Assembly (NCBI RefSeq): GCF_002379585.1
Contig: NZ_DFUE01000011.1
Span: 1 to 64,000 of the forward strand
Reading direction: 5' to 3'
DNA: 64,000 nt
Source: Pseudomonas sp. UBA4194
GTDB taxonomy: Bacteria > Pseudomonadota > Gammaproteobacteria > Pseudomonadales > Pseudomonadaceae
Shown here: one piece after another, positions 1-9,185 of the stretch
Layout: each line of letters begins with the position of its first letter
Position numbering within the stretch: position 1 is the stretch's first letter
Translations under genes and position numbers: made by a program
Notes under the pieces: model-generated
What the model was told of the DNA's origin: nothing
The model's database searches: none
The model's input: only the letters and a program-made list of their open reading frames with translations

Positions 1-7
1 ATTCAAT

Positions 8-19
8 TGTTAAAGAGCG
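8..19 (-). promoter_or_regulatory. boxA antitermination signal of an rRNA leader
   Basis: Read on the minus strand this is GCTCTTTAACAA, the boxA element found just upstream of 16S rRNA genes, where Nus factors load to make rRNA transcription resistant to termination. The 16S gene itself must lie to the left, outside the window. Together with the three promoters to its right it identifies this edge as the start of an rrn operon. Confidence 0.88.
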
Positions 20-53
20 GTAGGTTGATTCTTTCGTCTCAACCGAGGCGCGC

Positions 54-81
54 ATTCTACGCTAGCCTCACATCCTGTCAA
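54..81 (-). promoter_or_regulatory. rRNA operon promoter, proximal
   Basis: On the minus strand TTGACA (76-81) and TAGAAT (54-59) are separated by 16 bp, followed by the GC-rich discriminator GCGCGCC. Near-consensus sigma-70 boxes with a GC-rich discriminator are typical of stringently controlled Pseudomonas rRNA promoters. Confidence 0.88.
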
Positions 82-164
82 GCGTTTATTTTGAAGTTTT
101 TCCGGAGAAACCTGAACAACTTCAACCACTTGACTCGCTTCGATCACTCGTTAGCGGGAGGCGA

Positions 165-192
165 ATTCTACAGCGTTTCAAACCGCTGTCAA
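165..192 (-). promoter_or_regulatory. rRNA operon promoter, middle
   Basis: Minus-strand TTGACA (187-192), a 16-bp spacer and TAGAAT (165-170), with a C-rich discriminator (TCGCCTCCC). Same architecture as the proximal copy, about 110 bp further upstream. Confidence 0.85.
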
Positions 193-308
193 CCACCTTT
201 TTCACCGCTATCGATCCAGAAGACCGAAACACCACCTCGCTGCTTACTTCGGTTAACTCATTGATAATCAAGGAGTTTTCCGTTTCGTCTGCGCCGGAAG
301 TGGGGCGA

Positions 309-336
309 ATTATAGAGAGATTGGCGGGGGCGTCAA
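309..336 (-). promoter_or_regulatory. rRNA operon promoter, distal
   Basis: Minus-strand TTGACG (331-336), a 16-bp spacer and TATAAT (309-314), followed by TCGCCCC. This is the furthest upstream of three tandem promoters. It begins about 60 bp downstream of the gcdG stop codon, so gcdG and the rRNA operon are read in the same direction. Confidence 0.82.
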
Positions 337-397
337 CCGCTATTTTCAAAAAACTGTCACAAAGACGTTTACGTGCCTTGTCTCTCTATATAGATAG

Positions 398-1618
398 TCA
401 GATCACTCCAGCGGCCTCGAAGCGATCACAGTCCGCATCGCCATAGCCGAGCACGCCTTGCAGCACCGCACGGGTGTGCTCGCCCAGCAATGGGGGCGCT
501 CGCCTGTATTCCACCGGGCTGGCTGAAAGCCGTATAGGACTCGCCACCATTGGAACTTCACCAGCCTGGGCATGGGGCAGGGTGAGCGCCAGCCCTCGCG
601 CCAGCACTTGCGGGTCCTCGAACACCTGCGACAGGTCGTTGATGGGGCCACATGGCACACCCACCGTTTCCAGCGCTGCGACCCACTCATTGGTCGTCCT
701 GAAGACCGTGACTTGGCGTATCAAGGGAATCAACACCGCACGATTGGCCACTCGCTGCCTGTTGGTGGCAAATCGCGGATCGCTCGCCCAGCCCGGCTGA
801 CCGGCTACCGCGGCGAACTTGGCAAACTGGGCGTCATTACCCACCGTGAGGATGAAATCTCCATCGGCGGTCGGGAAATCCTGATAGGGCACTATATTAG
901 GGTGCGCATTGCCCAGCCGTTGCGGCGCGACACCGGTGGTGAGGTAGTTCATGGCCTGGTTGGCCAAGCACGCTACCTGGACATCCAGCAGAGCCATGTC
1001 GATGTGCTGCCCGCAGCCTTCCCGCTCACGGTGGGCGAGGGCGGCCAGCACCGCGACCGTTGCATACAGCCCCGTGAGAATATCGGTCAACGCGACGCCT
1101 ACCTTCGCGGGCCCCGCACCGTCTTCGCCGTCGGCGCGGCCGGTCAGACTCATCAACCCGCCCAGCCCTTGCACCATGAAGTCATAGCCCGGACGGCCCG
1201 CATATGGGCCGGTCTGGCCGAAGCCGGTGATGGAACAATAGATAAGCCTAGGGTTGATCGCCTTCAAGCTGGCATAGTCGAGGCCATATGCCGCCAAGCC
1301 ACCTACCTTGTAGTTCTCGATCAGGATGTCGGAGCGCAACGCCAGAGCGCGCACCAATTCCTGTCCTTCCGGACGGGTGAAGTCGATGGTCACCGACTGC
1401 TTGTTGCGGTTCGCTGCCAGATAGTACGCAGCCTCACTGGTGTTGTGACCGGCAGCATCGCGCAGAAACGGCGGCCCCCAGGCGCGGGTATCATCACCGC
1501 TCACCGGCCGCTCGACCTTGATCACTTCGGCGCCCAGGTCCGCCAGTATCTGGCCGGCCCAAGGCCCGGCGAGCACACGGGACAGATCAAGTACGCGCAG
1601 ATCGGATAATGCCCCCAT
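398..1618 (-). CDS. gcdG: Succinyl-CoA:glutarate CoA-transferase (CaiB/BaiF, family III)
   Basis: A family III CoA-transferase of 406 residues that should activate glutarate to glutaryl-CoA in the cytoplasm, the step before GcdH in lysine/glutarate catabolism. The N-terminus (LRVLDLSRVLAGPW) and the GRPGYDFMVQGLGG segment are classic for the family; D146 in that segment is the expected catalytic aspartate. It follows gcdH by 17 bp in a two-gene operon and has a strong AGGAGG ribosome-binding site. The family assignment is clear from sequence. The glutarate substrate is inferred from the adjacent glutaryl-CoA dehydrogenase and the LysR regulator. Confidence 0.88.
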   Translation of the reverse strand: MGALSDLRVLDLSRVLAGPWAGQILADLGAEVIKVERPVSGDDTRAWGPPFLRDAAGHNTSEAAYYLAANRNKQSVTIDFTRPEGQELVRALALRSDILIENYKVGGLAAYGLDYASLKAINPRLIYCSITGFGQTGPYAGRPGYDFMVQGLGGLMSLTGRADGEDGAGPAKVGVALTDILTGLYATVAVLAALAHREREGCGQHIDMALLDVQVACLANQAMNYLTTGVAPQRLGNAHPNIVPYQDFPTADGDFILTVGNDAQFAKFAAVAGQPGWASDPRFATNRQRVANRAVLIPLIRQVTVFRTTNEWVAALETVGVPCGPINDLSQVFEDPQVLARGLALTLPHAQAGEVPMVASPIRLSASPVEYRRAPPLLGEHTRAVLQGVLGYGDADCDRFEAAGVI

Positions 1619-1635
1619 GCTTCGCCCTCCTCTTA

Positions 1636-2817
1636 TTAATAGAAGGCCTGGATGCCGGTCTGCGCGCGACCCAGGATCAAGGCGTGCACATCGTGGGTAC
1701 CTTCATAGGTGTTCACCACCTCCAGGTTGACCAGGTGACGGGCGATGCCGAATTCGTCGCTGATCCCGTTGCCCCCGAGCATGTCGCGCGCCATGCGTGC
1801 GATGTCCAGGGACTTGCCGCAAGAGTTACGCTTCATGATCGAGGTGATCTCTACTGCCGCGCTGCCGTCATCCTTCATTCGCCCCAGACGCAGGCATCCC
1901 TGCAACGCCAGGGTGACCTCGGTCTGCATGTCGGCGAGTTTTTTCTGGATCAGCTGGTTGGCGGCCAACGGACGGCCAAACTGTTGGCGATCCAGGGTGT
2001 ATTGGCGCGCGGTGTGCCAGCAGAACTCTGCCGCACCCAGCGCACCCCACGAGATGCCATAACGGGCGGAGTTCAGACAGGTGAAAGGCCCTTTGAGGCC
2101 ACGCACATCGGGAAACATGTTTTCGTCAGGCACGAACACGTTGTCCATGACGATCTCGCCGGTGATCGAGGCGCGCAGGCCAACCTTGCCATGAATCACC
2201 GGCGCACTCAGGCCCTGCCAGCCTTTCTCCAGCACGAACCCGCGAATATCGCCGGCGTCATCCTTGCCCCACACCACGAACACATCGGCGATCGGGCTGT
2301 TGGTTATCCACATCTTGCTGCCACTGACCCGGTAGCCGCCGTCGACCTTGCGCGCTCGGGTGATCATCGCGCCCGGGTCGGAACCATGGTTCGGCTCGGT
2401 CAAACCGAAACAACCGATCCATTCGCCGCTAGCCAGCTTGGGGAGATATTTCTGCTTCTGTGCCTCGGTACCGAATTCATTGATGGGCACCATGACCAGC
2501 GACGACTGCACGCTCATCATCGAACGGTAGCCAGAATCCACGCGTTCCACTTCACGGGCTATCAATCCGTAACAAACGTAATTCAGACCGCTGCCGCCGT
2601 ACTGCTCTGGGATCGTGGCGCCCAGCAAGCCGACTTCACCCATCTCACGAAAAATGGCCGGGTCGGTGCTTTCATGACGGAAGGCCTCCAGCACTCTGGG
2701 CGCCAGGCTGCCCTGGGCGAACTGGGCAGCACTGTCACGCACCATTCGTTCTTCTTCCGTGAGTTGCTGATCGAGCAACAGCGGGTCGATCCAGTTGAAG
2801 CTTGCCTTGCCGGCCAT
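1636..2817 (-). CDS. gcdH: Glutaryl-CoA dehydrogenase
   Basis: FAD-dependent acyl-CoA dehydrogenase (393 residues, normal length) that oxidises and decarboxylates glutaryl-CoA to crotonyl-CoA, passing electrons to electron-transfer flavoprotein. The catalytic glutamate is visible in YEGTHD (E372), and SGYRSMMSVQSSL contains the arginine (R98) that in the human enzyme contacts the distal carboxylate, which separates glutaryl-CoA dehydrogenases from ordinary acyl-CoA dehydrogenases. FGLTEPNHGSD is the flavin/substrate-loop signature. First gene of the gcdH-gcdG operon and divergent from gcdR, with a 151-bp intergenic region that probably holds the operator. Confidence 0.95.
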   Translation of the reverse strand: MAGKASFNWIDPLLLDQQLTEEERMVRDSAAQFAQGSLAPRVLEAFRHESTDPAIFREMGEVGLLGATIPEQYGGSGLNYVCYGLIAREVERVDSGYRSMMSVQSSLVMVPINEFGTEAQKQKYLPKLASGEWIGCFGLTEPNHGSDPGAMITRARKVDGGYRVSGSKMWITNSPIADVFVVWGKDDAGDIRGFVLEKGWQGLSAPVIHGKVGLRASITGEIVMDNVFVPDENMFPDVRGLKGPFTCLNSARYGISWGALGAAEFCWHTARQYTLDRQQFGRPLAANQLIQKKLADMQTEVTLALQGCLRLGRMKDDGSAAVEITSIMKRNSCGKSLDIARMARDMLGGNGISDEFGIARHLVNLEVVNTYEGTHDVHALILGRAQTGIQAFY

Positions 2818-2968
2818 GAGTGCACCCTCGTTTCGAATTGTAATGTCATCAGCCTAGGCGTGGATGAGCAGTCCAACAATCGATGAATGCGCATAGGGTT
2901 GTGATAATTTCTCACTCCAGACAGCAGGAGATAGCTCCATACGCTGGTCTTGAGTGAGGAACCCGTAC

Positions 2969-3895
2969 ATGCGTCGCAAAATTCCCAGCACCACGGCCTT
3001 GGTGTGCTTCGAGGCCGCCGCCCGACACGAGAGCTTTACCAAAGCCTCCCTGGAGTTATCCCTGACCCAGGGCGCGGTATGCCGACAGATTGCCGGCCTG
3101 GAAGCGTTTCTCAATGTAGAGCTGTTCAGACGCTCACGGCGAGGCGTGAAGCTTACCGACGCCGGGCTGTCCTACAGTCGCCGGGTAGCTGCCCAGCTGG
3201 ATGCCGTCGAGCGCGAAACCTTGTCGGTGATGGGACAGCAGGGCGCGGGTACCCTCGAGCTGGCGGTGGTGCCAACCTTCGGTACCCAATGGCTGCTCCC
3301 GCGGCTCAAGCAGTTCCAGCAACTTCATCCTGAAGTCACCGTGAACCTGACCAACCGGACCCGACCCTTCCTGTTCGCCGATACCGACTTTGATGCCGCG
3401 ATCTACTTCGGCGATGGAGACTGGTCGGGCACCCAAGGCTATCGCCTGATGGCGGAGAACCCGGTACCGGTGTGCAGCCCCGACCAAATGGACGGAAAAG
3501 AACGGCTGTCTCCGGCGCATATCGCTACGCTGCCTTTATTGCAGCAGAGCACCCGACCCTACGCGTGGCGCCAGTGGTTCGGCAGCCAGGCGCTGAATGT
3601 TGCAAAGGACATGACAGGCCCCCGCTATGAACTATTCTCCATGCTGGCCCAAGCGGCGATGCACGGGATGGGTCTGGCGCTGATCCCGCCGTTCCTGATC
3701 AAGCGAGAACTGGAGGAGCGGCGCCTGGTGATTGCCAACCCCCATGCATTGACCAGCACCCAGGCTTACTACCTGATCATTCCGGAGCGCAAGGTGGAAT
3801 CCGCTGTGCTTCAGGCCTTCCGTCGCTGGCTCAGCCTCGAGGCGCAGCGCTATGCCCTTGAAAGCATTGGCGATAGCGGCGAAGGAAGTCCGTAG
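2969..3895 (+). CDS. gcdR: LysR-type regulator of the glutarate operon
   Basis: LysR-family transcription factor of about 308 residues: an N-terminal winged helix-turn-helix (FEAAARHESFTKASLELSLT, then the recognition helix through ICRQ-like AVCRQIAGLE) followed by the two-subdomain effector-binding fold. I place the start at ATG 2969 because GAGG sits 9 bp before it; an in-frame GTG at 2954 would add five residues. Its divergent position to gcdH-gcdG indicates it activates that operon, presumably in response to glutarate. The effector is inferred from context. Confidence 0.86.
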   Translation: MRRKIPSTTALVCFEAAARHESFTKASLELSLTQGAVCRQIAGLEAFLNVELFRRSRRGVKLTDAGLSYSRRVAAQLDAVERETLSVMGQQGAGTLELAVVPTFGTQWLLPRLKQFQQLHPEVTVNLTNRTRPFLFADTDFDAAIYFGDGDWSGTQGYRLMAENPVPVCSPDQMDGKERLSPAHIATLPLLQQSTRPYAWRQWFGSQALNVAKDMTGPRYELFSMLAQAAMHGMGLALIPPFLIKRELEERRLVIANPHALTSTQAYYLIIPERKVESAVLQAFRRWLSLEAQRYALESIGDSGEGSP

Positions 3896-4304
3896 TACGG
3901 CTGCGGAAATACCTACAGATGTACGTTTTTGACGCATTGTTGACAACTGTACAGGCACTACCCGAAAACCTGCTCAAGGTCGCGCTGCGCTTGGCCTTGA
4001 AGCAGATTGCACACCTTAAAAGCGTGAGCACCGAGAAATAGCCAAAAAATATTTCTGACGATGGTTACCACGCTAGGCACCTTGATATACAAGGCTTTGA
4101 GCTGTGTTGTTGCGTCAATCGGTCACACCGTGACTTGTAGTCTATTCGACGTACCCTTTCATAATCTGTTGAAGCACCGGACGAAGGCCTGCAAAATGCC
4201 GCGCCCCGCTGTGTTAAGGCGGGATCGTGCTGATCGGCCGCCCCGGATGCGCCACACGCAGCGCCTCGGTTCCACTAAGAAAAAGATCCAGCAGGAGAAT
4301 TAAC
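3896..4304 (+). other. Intergenic region upstream of pntAA
   Basis: About 410 bp between gcdR and pntAA. It is more AT-rich than the flanking genes and must carry the promoter of the transhydrogenase operon, but I cannot pick an unambiguous -35/-10 pair. No convincing small gene or terminator is visible. Confidence 0.4.
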
Positions 4305-5426
4305 GTGCACATTGGTGTTCCTCTCGAAACGCAGACGGGCGAGACACGGGTTGCCGCAACCCCGGAAACCATCAAGAAGCTGGTTGCCCAGGGTCATCGA
4401 GTCACTGTCCAGAGTGGCGCCGGCGTACTGGCCAGCGTGACCGACAGCGCTTATGAAGCAGCAGGCGCAACCATCGCAAGTGCTGCCGACGCCTTCGGCG
4501 CCGAATTGATCCTCAAGGTCAATGCGCCCTGCGACAGCGAACTGGCGCAGATCCCAGCCGGAGCGGTGTTGATGGGGATGCTCAATCCCTTCAACAACGA
4601 CACCATTGCCCGAATGGCCGAGCGTGGCATCACCGCCTTCGCGCTGGAAGCCGCGCCGCGCACCTCACGGGCCCAGAGCCTGGATGTGCTGTCATCGCAA
4701 GCCAACATTGCCGGCTACAAGGCCGTGCTGCTGGCGGCGCATCACTACCCGCGCTTCATGCCAATGCTGATGACCGCCGCAGGGACGGTGAAAGCCGCTC
4801 GCGTGCTGATTCTGGGCGCCGGCGTGGCCGGTCTGCAGGCCATTGCCACGGCCAAGCGGCTGGGTGCAGTGATCGAAGCGTCGGACGTGCGCCCGGCAGT
4901 GAAAGAGCAGATCGAGTCCCTGGGCGCGAAGTTTCTCGATGTGCCTTACGAGACCGACGAGGAGCGCGAGTGCGCCGAAGGCGTGGGGGGTTACGCACGA
5001 CCCATGCCGGCCAGCTGGATGCAGCGTCAGGCCCAGGCTGTGCACGAGCGCGCCAAGCAGGCGGATATCGTCATCACCACGGCGTTGATTCCAGGCCGCA
5101 AGGCGCCGACGTTGCTGAGCGCTGAAACCGTCGCGCAGATGAAGCCCGGCTCGGTGGTCATCGACCTGGCGGCGCTGCAGGGCGGCAACTGCCCGCTGAC
5201 CGTGGCCGATCAGGTCATCGTGCAGCACGGTGTGACCATCGTCGGGCCTACCAATCTGCCAGCGCTGGTCGGCGCCGATGCCTCGGCGTTGTACGCGCGC
5301 AACCTGCTGGACTTCATGAAGCTGCTGTTCGACAAGGACGGTCAGTTCACCATCAACCTGGAAGACGACATCGTCGCCGCGTGCCTGATGTGCCGCGACG
5401 GTCAGATCGTGCGCAAGAACGGCTGA
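4305..5426 (+). CDS. pntAA: NAD(P) transhydrogenase, alpha-1 (NAD-binding) subunit
   Basis: The soluble NAD(H)-binding domain I of proton-translocating transhydrogenase, 373 residues, homologous to alanine dehydrogenase. It begins with GTG at 4305, preceded by GGAG with 7-bp spacing; the upstream in-frame ATG codons have no ribosome-binding site. The N-terminus (IGVPLETQTGETRVAATPET) is the family signature, and VLILGAGVAGLQA is the Rossmann dinucleotide loop. The RQD-loop region follows the DIVITTALIPG strand. First gene of pntAA-pntAB-pntB; the split alpha subunit is the three-gene form usual in Pseudomonas. Confidence 0.95.
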   Translation: MHIGVPLETQTGETRVAATPETIKKLVAQGHRVTVQSGAGVLASVTDSAYEAAGATIASAADAFGAELILKVNAPCDSELAQIPAGAVLMGMLNPFNNDTIARMAERGITAFALEAAPRTSRAQSLDVLSSQANIAGYKAVLLAAHHYPRFMPMLMTAAGTVKAARVLILGAGVAGLQAIATAKRLGAVIEASDVRPAVKEQIESLGAKFLDVPYETDEERECAEGVGGYARPMPASWMQRQAQAVHERAKQADIVITTALIPGRKAPTLLSAETVAQMKPGSVVIDLAALQGGNCPLTVADQVIVQHGVTIVGPTNLPALVGADASALYARNLLDFMKLLFDKDGQFTINLEDDIVAACLMCRDGQIVRKNG

Positions 5427-5437
5427 GGATAAAAACA

Positions 5438-5764
5438 ATGGAAGACATGCTGATCTCTCACGGTATCTACAACCTGATCATCTTCGTGCTGGCCATCTAC
5501 GTGGGCTACCACGTGGTCTGGAACGTTACCCCAGCGCTGCATACCCCGCTGATGGCGGTGACCAACGCCATTTCCGCCATCGTCATCGTCGGCGCCATGC
5601 TGGCGGCGGCGCTGACGGTCACACCGCTGGGCAAGACCATGGGCACCCTGGCCGTGGCATTGGCTGCGGTCAATGTGTTCGGCGGCTTCCTGGTCACCCG
5701 CCGCATGCTGGAAATGTTCAAGAAGAAAGCTCCAAAAGTTAAGGACGAGGCTGCCAAACAATGA
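5438..5764 (+). CDS. pntAB: NAD(P) transhydrogenase, alpha-2 (membrane) subunit
   Basis: Small integral-membrane part of domain II, 108 residues with three to four hydrophobic helices. It corresponds to the C-terminal part of the fused E. coli PntA. The start is ATG 5438; a GAGG ribosome-binding site overlaps the pntAA stop, so translation of the two is probably coupled. The gene ends in an ATGA overlap with pntB. Together with PntB it forms the proton channel that drives hydride transfer from NADH to NADP. Confidence 0.93.
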   Translation: MEDMLISHGIYNLIIFVLAIYVGYHVVWNVTPALHTPLMAVTNAISAIVIVGAMLAAALTVTPLGKTMGTLAVALAAVNVFGGFLVTRRMLEMFKKKAPKVKDEAAKQ

Positions 5765-7194
5765 GCATGAACCTGGTAACTCTTCTTTATCTGGTGGCAT
5801 CGGTGTGCTTCATCCAGGCCCTCAAAGGCTTGTCGCACCCCACCACGTCGCGACGCGGCAACCTGTTCGGCATGCTGGGCATGACCTTGGCCGTGCTGAC
5901 GACCGTTGCGCTGATCTACAAGCTGGGCGCCGAACTCGCCACGGCGGGCATGGGTTACGTGATCGTCGGTCTGCTGGTCGGCGGCACCGCGGGGTCGATC
6001 ATGGCCAAGCGTGTCGAGATGACCAAGATGCCCGAGCTGGTGGCCTTCATGCACAGCATGATCGGCCTGGCGGCAGTGTTCATCGCCATTGCGGCAGTCG
6101 TCGAGCCACAATCGCTGGGCATCGTGGCACAACTGGGGGATGCGATCCCGACCGGCAACCGCCTCGAACTGTTCCTCGGTGCCGCCATCGGCGCCATCAC
6201 CTTCTCCGGTTCGGTCATTGCCTTCGGAAAGCTGTCGGGCAAATACAAGTTCCGCCTGTTCCAGGGCGCGCCGGTACAGTTCTCCGGCCAGCACAAGCTG
6301 AACCTGCTGATCGGTCTGGGAACCTTGCTGTGCGGCCTGACCTTCATGTTTACTGGCAGCTACCTGGCATTCAGCGTGATGCTGGTGCTGGCGTTCGTGC
6401 TGGGCGTGCTGCTGATCATCCCCATCGGCGGCGCCGACATGCCCGTGGTCGTGTCGATGCTCAACAGCTACTCCGGTTGGGCCGCTGCCGGTATCGGTTT
6501 CTCCCTGAACAACTCGATGCTGATCATCGCTGGCTCCCTGGTGGGCTCCTCGGGTGCGATCCTGTCGTACATCATGTGCAAGGCCATGAACCGCTCGTTC
6601 TTCAACGTCATCGGTGGCGGCTTCGGTGCTGCGGCTGACGCTGGCCCGGCGGGCTCGAAGGAAGCGCGTCCGGTCAAATCCGGCTCGGCCGACGATGCGA
6701 CGTTCCTGCTGACCAACGCCGACACGGTCATCATCGTGCCTGGCTATGGCCTGGCGGTGGCCCGCGCCCAGCACGCGCTGAAGGAACTGACCGAAAAGCT
6801 GACCCACGCAGGCGTCACGGTGAAGTACGCGATCCACCCGGTGGCAGGGCGCATGCCTGGCCATATGAACGTGCTGCTGGCGGAAGCCGAAGTACCTTAC
6901 GACCAGGTGTTCGAGATGGACGACATCAACTCCGAGTTCGGTCAGGCCGACGTGGTCCTGGTGCTGGGCGCCAACGACGTGGTCAACCCGGCGGCGAAAA
7001 ACGATCCGAAGTCGCCGATCGCCGGTATGCCGATTCTCGAGGCGTTCAAGGCCAAGACCATCATCGTCAACAAGCGCTCGATGGCCAGCGGCTACGCTGG
7101 CCTGGATAACGAGCTGTTCTACCTGGACAAGACCATGATGGTGTTCGGTGACGCGAAAAAGGTCATCGAAGACATGGTCAAGGCCGTGGAATAA
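5761..7194 (+). CDS. pntB: NAD(P) transhydrogenase, beta subunit
   Basis: 477 residues: an N-terminal membrane domain with about nine helices (domain II) and a C-terminal NADP(H)-binding domain III. The NADP site is visible in IIVPGYGLAVARAQHA, and GANDVVNPAA is a strongly conserved loop. It overlaps pntAB by 4 bp (ATGA). The complex uses proton-motive force to make NADPH. The operon ends in a clear rho-independent terminator just downstream. Confidence 0.96.
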   Translation: MSMNLVTLLYLVASVCFIQALKGLSHPTTSRRGNLFGMLGMTLAVLTTVALIYKLGAELATAGMGYVIVGLLVGGTAGSIMAKRVEMTKMPELVAFMHSMIGLAAVFIAIAAVVEPQSLGIVAQLGDAIPTGNRLELFLGAAIGAITFSGSVIAFGKLSGKYKFRLFQGAPVQFSGQHKLNLLIGLGTLLCGLTFMFTGSYLAFSVMLVLAFVLGVLLIIPIGGADMPVVVSMLNSYSGWAAAGIGFSLNNSMLIIAGSLVGSSGAILSYIMCKAMNRSFFNVIGGGFGAAADAGPAGSKEARPVKSGSADDATFLLTNADTVIIVPGYGLAVARAQHALKELTEKLTHAGVTVKYAIHPVAGRMPGHMNVLLAEAEVPYDQVFEMDDINSEFGQADVVLVLGANDVVNPAAKNDPKSPIAGMPILEAFKAKTIIVNKRSMASGYAGLDNELFYLDKTMMVFGDAKKVIEDMVKAVE

Positions 7195-7214
7195 CCCCGC
7201 GACAGCACGCCATG

Positions 7215-7240
7215 AACCCCGCCATCCGGCGGGGTTTTTT
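7215..7240 (+). terminator. Rho-independent terminator of pntAA-pntAB-pntB
   Basis: Perfect 9-bp stem AACCCCGCC/GGCGGGGTT with a 4-nt loop running into TTTTTT, 20 bp after the pntB stop. Confidence 0.9.
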
Positions 7241-7366
7241 ACGCCTGGTGTAAAAGTGTTTTACGGCCAGAGCCGCCAAATAGACCCCTCCATGCGACCT
7301 TGGTAGCGGGACTTGGCATCCCTCGATTCACTAGACTTCGCACCACGTTTTTAGCTTCCCGAGATA

Positions 7367-8866
7367 ATGACCATGTACCGCGACCGTATTCGCCTGGCAT
7401 CCCTGCACGACAAGATAATGAGCGCGGCAGACGCCGCCGCACTGATCGAAGACGGCATGACCGTCGGCATGAGCGGCTTCACCCGAGCCGGTGAAGCCAA
7501 GGCCGTGCCCCAGGCCCTGGCCGAACGAGCCAGGCAGACGCCTCTGAAAATCAGCTTGATGACCGGGGCCAGCCTCGGCAACGACCTGGACAAGCAACTG
7601 ACCGAAGCCGGCGTGCTGTCCCGACGCATGCCCTTTCAGGTCGACAGCACGCTGCGCAAGGCCATCAACGAAGGCTCGGTGATGTTCATCGACCAGCACC
7701 TGTCCGACACCGTGGAGCAACTGCGCAACCGCCAGATCAAAGCAGTGGACCTGGCGGTGATCGAATGCGTGGCCATCACCGAGGACGGCCATCTGGTGCT
7801 CAGCACGTCAGTGGGCAACTCGGCCAGCTTTGCCATTCTGGCCAGACAGGTGATCGTCGAGATCAACCTCGCCCAGCCGCTGGAGCTCGAAGGCCTGCAC
7901 GATGTTTATATTCCAAGCTACCGCCCCACGCGATTGCCCATCCCGGTACTGAAGGCCGACACCCGAATCGGCAATGGCGCGGTGCAGATCGACCCCGCAA
8001 AAATTGTCGGTATCGTCATCGGCAACCAGCCTGATTCGCCCTCCACGGTACTGCCTCCGGATGAGGACACCCAGGCCATTGCCCGTCACCTGGTGGAATT
8101 CTTCAAGAGCGAAGTGGATGCCGACCGATTGAGCAGTAGCCTGATGCCGTTGCAGGCGGGCATCGGTACCATCGCCAACGCCGTGATGCACGGATTGCTG
8201 GATTCACCGTTCGAGAACCTCACCATGTACTCGGAGGTACTGCAGGACTCCACCTTTGACCTCTTCGATGCGGGCAAGCTGGCGTTTGCCTCGGGCAGTT
8301 CCATGACGCTGTCGGCCCGCAAGCACGCCGAAGTGTTCAGCGACTTCAACCGCTACAAGTCGCGCCTGGTGCTGCGCCCACAGGAGATCTCGAATCATCC
8401 TGAAGTCATTCGACGGCTCGGTATCATCGGCATCAACACCGCACTGGAATTCGACCTGTACGGCAATGTCAATTCCACCCACGTCTGTGGCACGCGCATG
8501 ATGAACGGCATCGGTGGCTCGGGCGATTTTGCCCGCAATGCTCACCTGGCAATCTTCGTCACCAAATCCATCGCCAAGGGTGGCGCGATTTCCAGCGTGG
8601 TGCCCATGGTCAGCCATGTCGACCATACCGAACACGATGTGGACATTCTGGTGACCGAGCAGGGCCTGGCGGACCTCCGTGGGCTGGCGCCGCGAGAGCG
8701 GGCCCGGGCGATCATCGACAACTGCGTGCATCCGAGCTATCGGACAGCGCTGAACGACTATTTTATCGCTGCCTGCGAGCGCGGCGGACATACGCCGCAT
8801 ATCTTGCGTGACGCACTGGCCTGGCACAGCAATCTGGAAGACACAGGACGCATGCTGGCCGTGTAA
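7367..8866 (+). CDS. Acetyl-CoA hydrolase/transferase (succinyl-CoA:acetate/propionate CoA-transferase type)
   Basis: Class I CoA-transferase of 499 residues, of the Cat1/AarC/ScpC group that moves CoA between succinyl-CoA and acetate or propionate. The catalytic glutamate that forms the glutamyl-CoA thioester is E290 in NLTMYSEVLQD; GIGGSGDFARNAHL is the C-terminal family signature. The start could be ATG 7367 or the in-frame ATG six bases later; neither has a strong ribosome-binding site. It is a single gene with its own transcription unit after the pnt terminator. The exact acyl partner cannot be read from sequence. Confidence 0.85.
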   Translation: MTMYRDRIRLASLHDKIMSAADAAALIEDGMTVGMSGFTRAGEAKAVPQALAERARQTPLKISLMTGASLGNDLDKQLTEAGVLSRRMPFQVDSTLRKAINEGSVMFIDQHLSDTVEQLRNRQIKAVDLAVIECVAITEDGHLVLSTSVGNSASFAILARQVIVEINLAQPLELEGLHDVYIPSYRPTRLPIPVLKADTRIGNGAVQIDPAKIVGIVIGNQPDSPSTVLPPDEDTQAIARHLVEFFKSEVDADRLSSSLMPLQAGIGTIANAVMHGLLDSPFENLTMYSEVLQDSTFDLFDAGKLAFASGSSMTLSARKHAEVFSDFNRYKSRLVLRPQEISNHPEVIRRLGIIGINTALEFDLYGNVNSTHVCGTRMMNGIGGSGDFARNAHLAIFVTKSIAKGGAISSVVPMVSHVDHTEHDVDILVTEQGLADLRGLAPRERARAIIDNCVHPSYRTALNDYFIAACERGGHTPHILRDALAWHSNLEDTGRMLAV

Positions 8867-8938
8867 GGCGTTACAGTTTCAGGCTGCTTCCCACGCAGCG
8901 GGGGCAACGCCCTTGCGAGAAAACAGCATATTCATATA

Positions 8939-9033
8939 ACTGTACTACTGTACTGGTGATTAAACCCTCCAATTGCCGCTCCATAACCGGCCGCGAGGAT
9001 AAAATGCACGATTAGAGTGCAGACCAGTACAGT
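8939..9033 (+). promoter_or_regulatory. Candidate operator: tandem plus inverted ACTGTACT sites
   Basis: Two perfect head-to-tail copies of ACTGTACT (8939-8946, 8947-8954) and a perfect inverted copy AGTACAGT (9026-9033). The inverse match extends to 10 bp (ACTGTACTGG at 8947-8956 against CCAGTACAGT at 9024-9033). Two direct half-sites plus one inverted half-site is the operator layout described for MocR-type (GntR-aminotransferase fusion) regulators such as PdxR and TauR. It lies 150-250 bp upstream of the DUF1127 gene. No such regulator is encoded nearby. Confidence 0.6.
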
Positions 9034-9185
9034 TGCCTCATTCCAGAGCAAAACAGTGCCTTCAAACTTCCAACTGCGCCCGCACAATACAGGTGAACTG
9101 TGCCTACTGTTCCGCCCGCACGAGGCTCAGAATGGGCACCAGTAAACCACTACTCAGACCCGCCACAAGCGGAAGGATGTAAACC

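Noticed and set aside
2954..2968. GTG start for GcdR
   Set aside because: The ATG at 2969 has a well-placed GAGG and gives the usual LysR N-terminus.
4061..4303. 80-codon frame upstream of pntAA
   Set aside because: No ribosome-binding site or recognisable domain, and it ends just before the pntAA start; probably the pnt promoter region.
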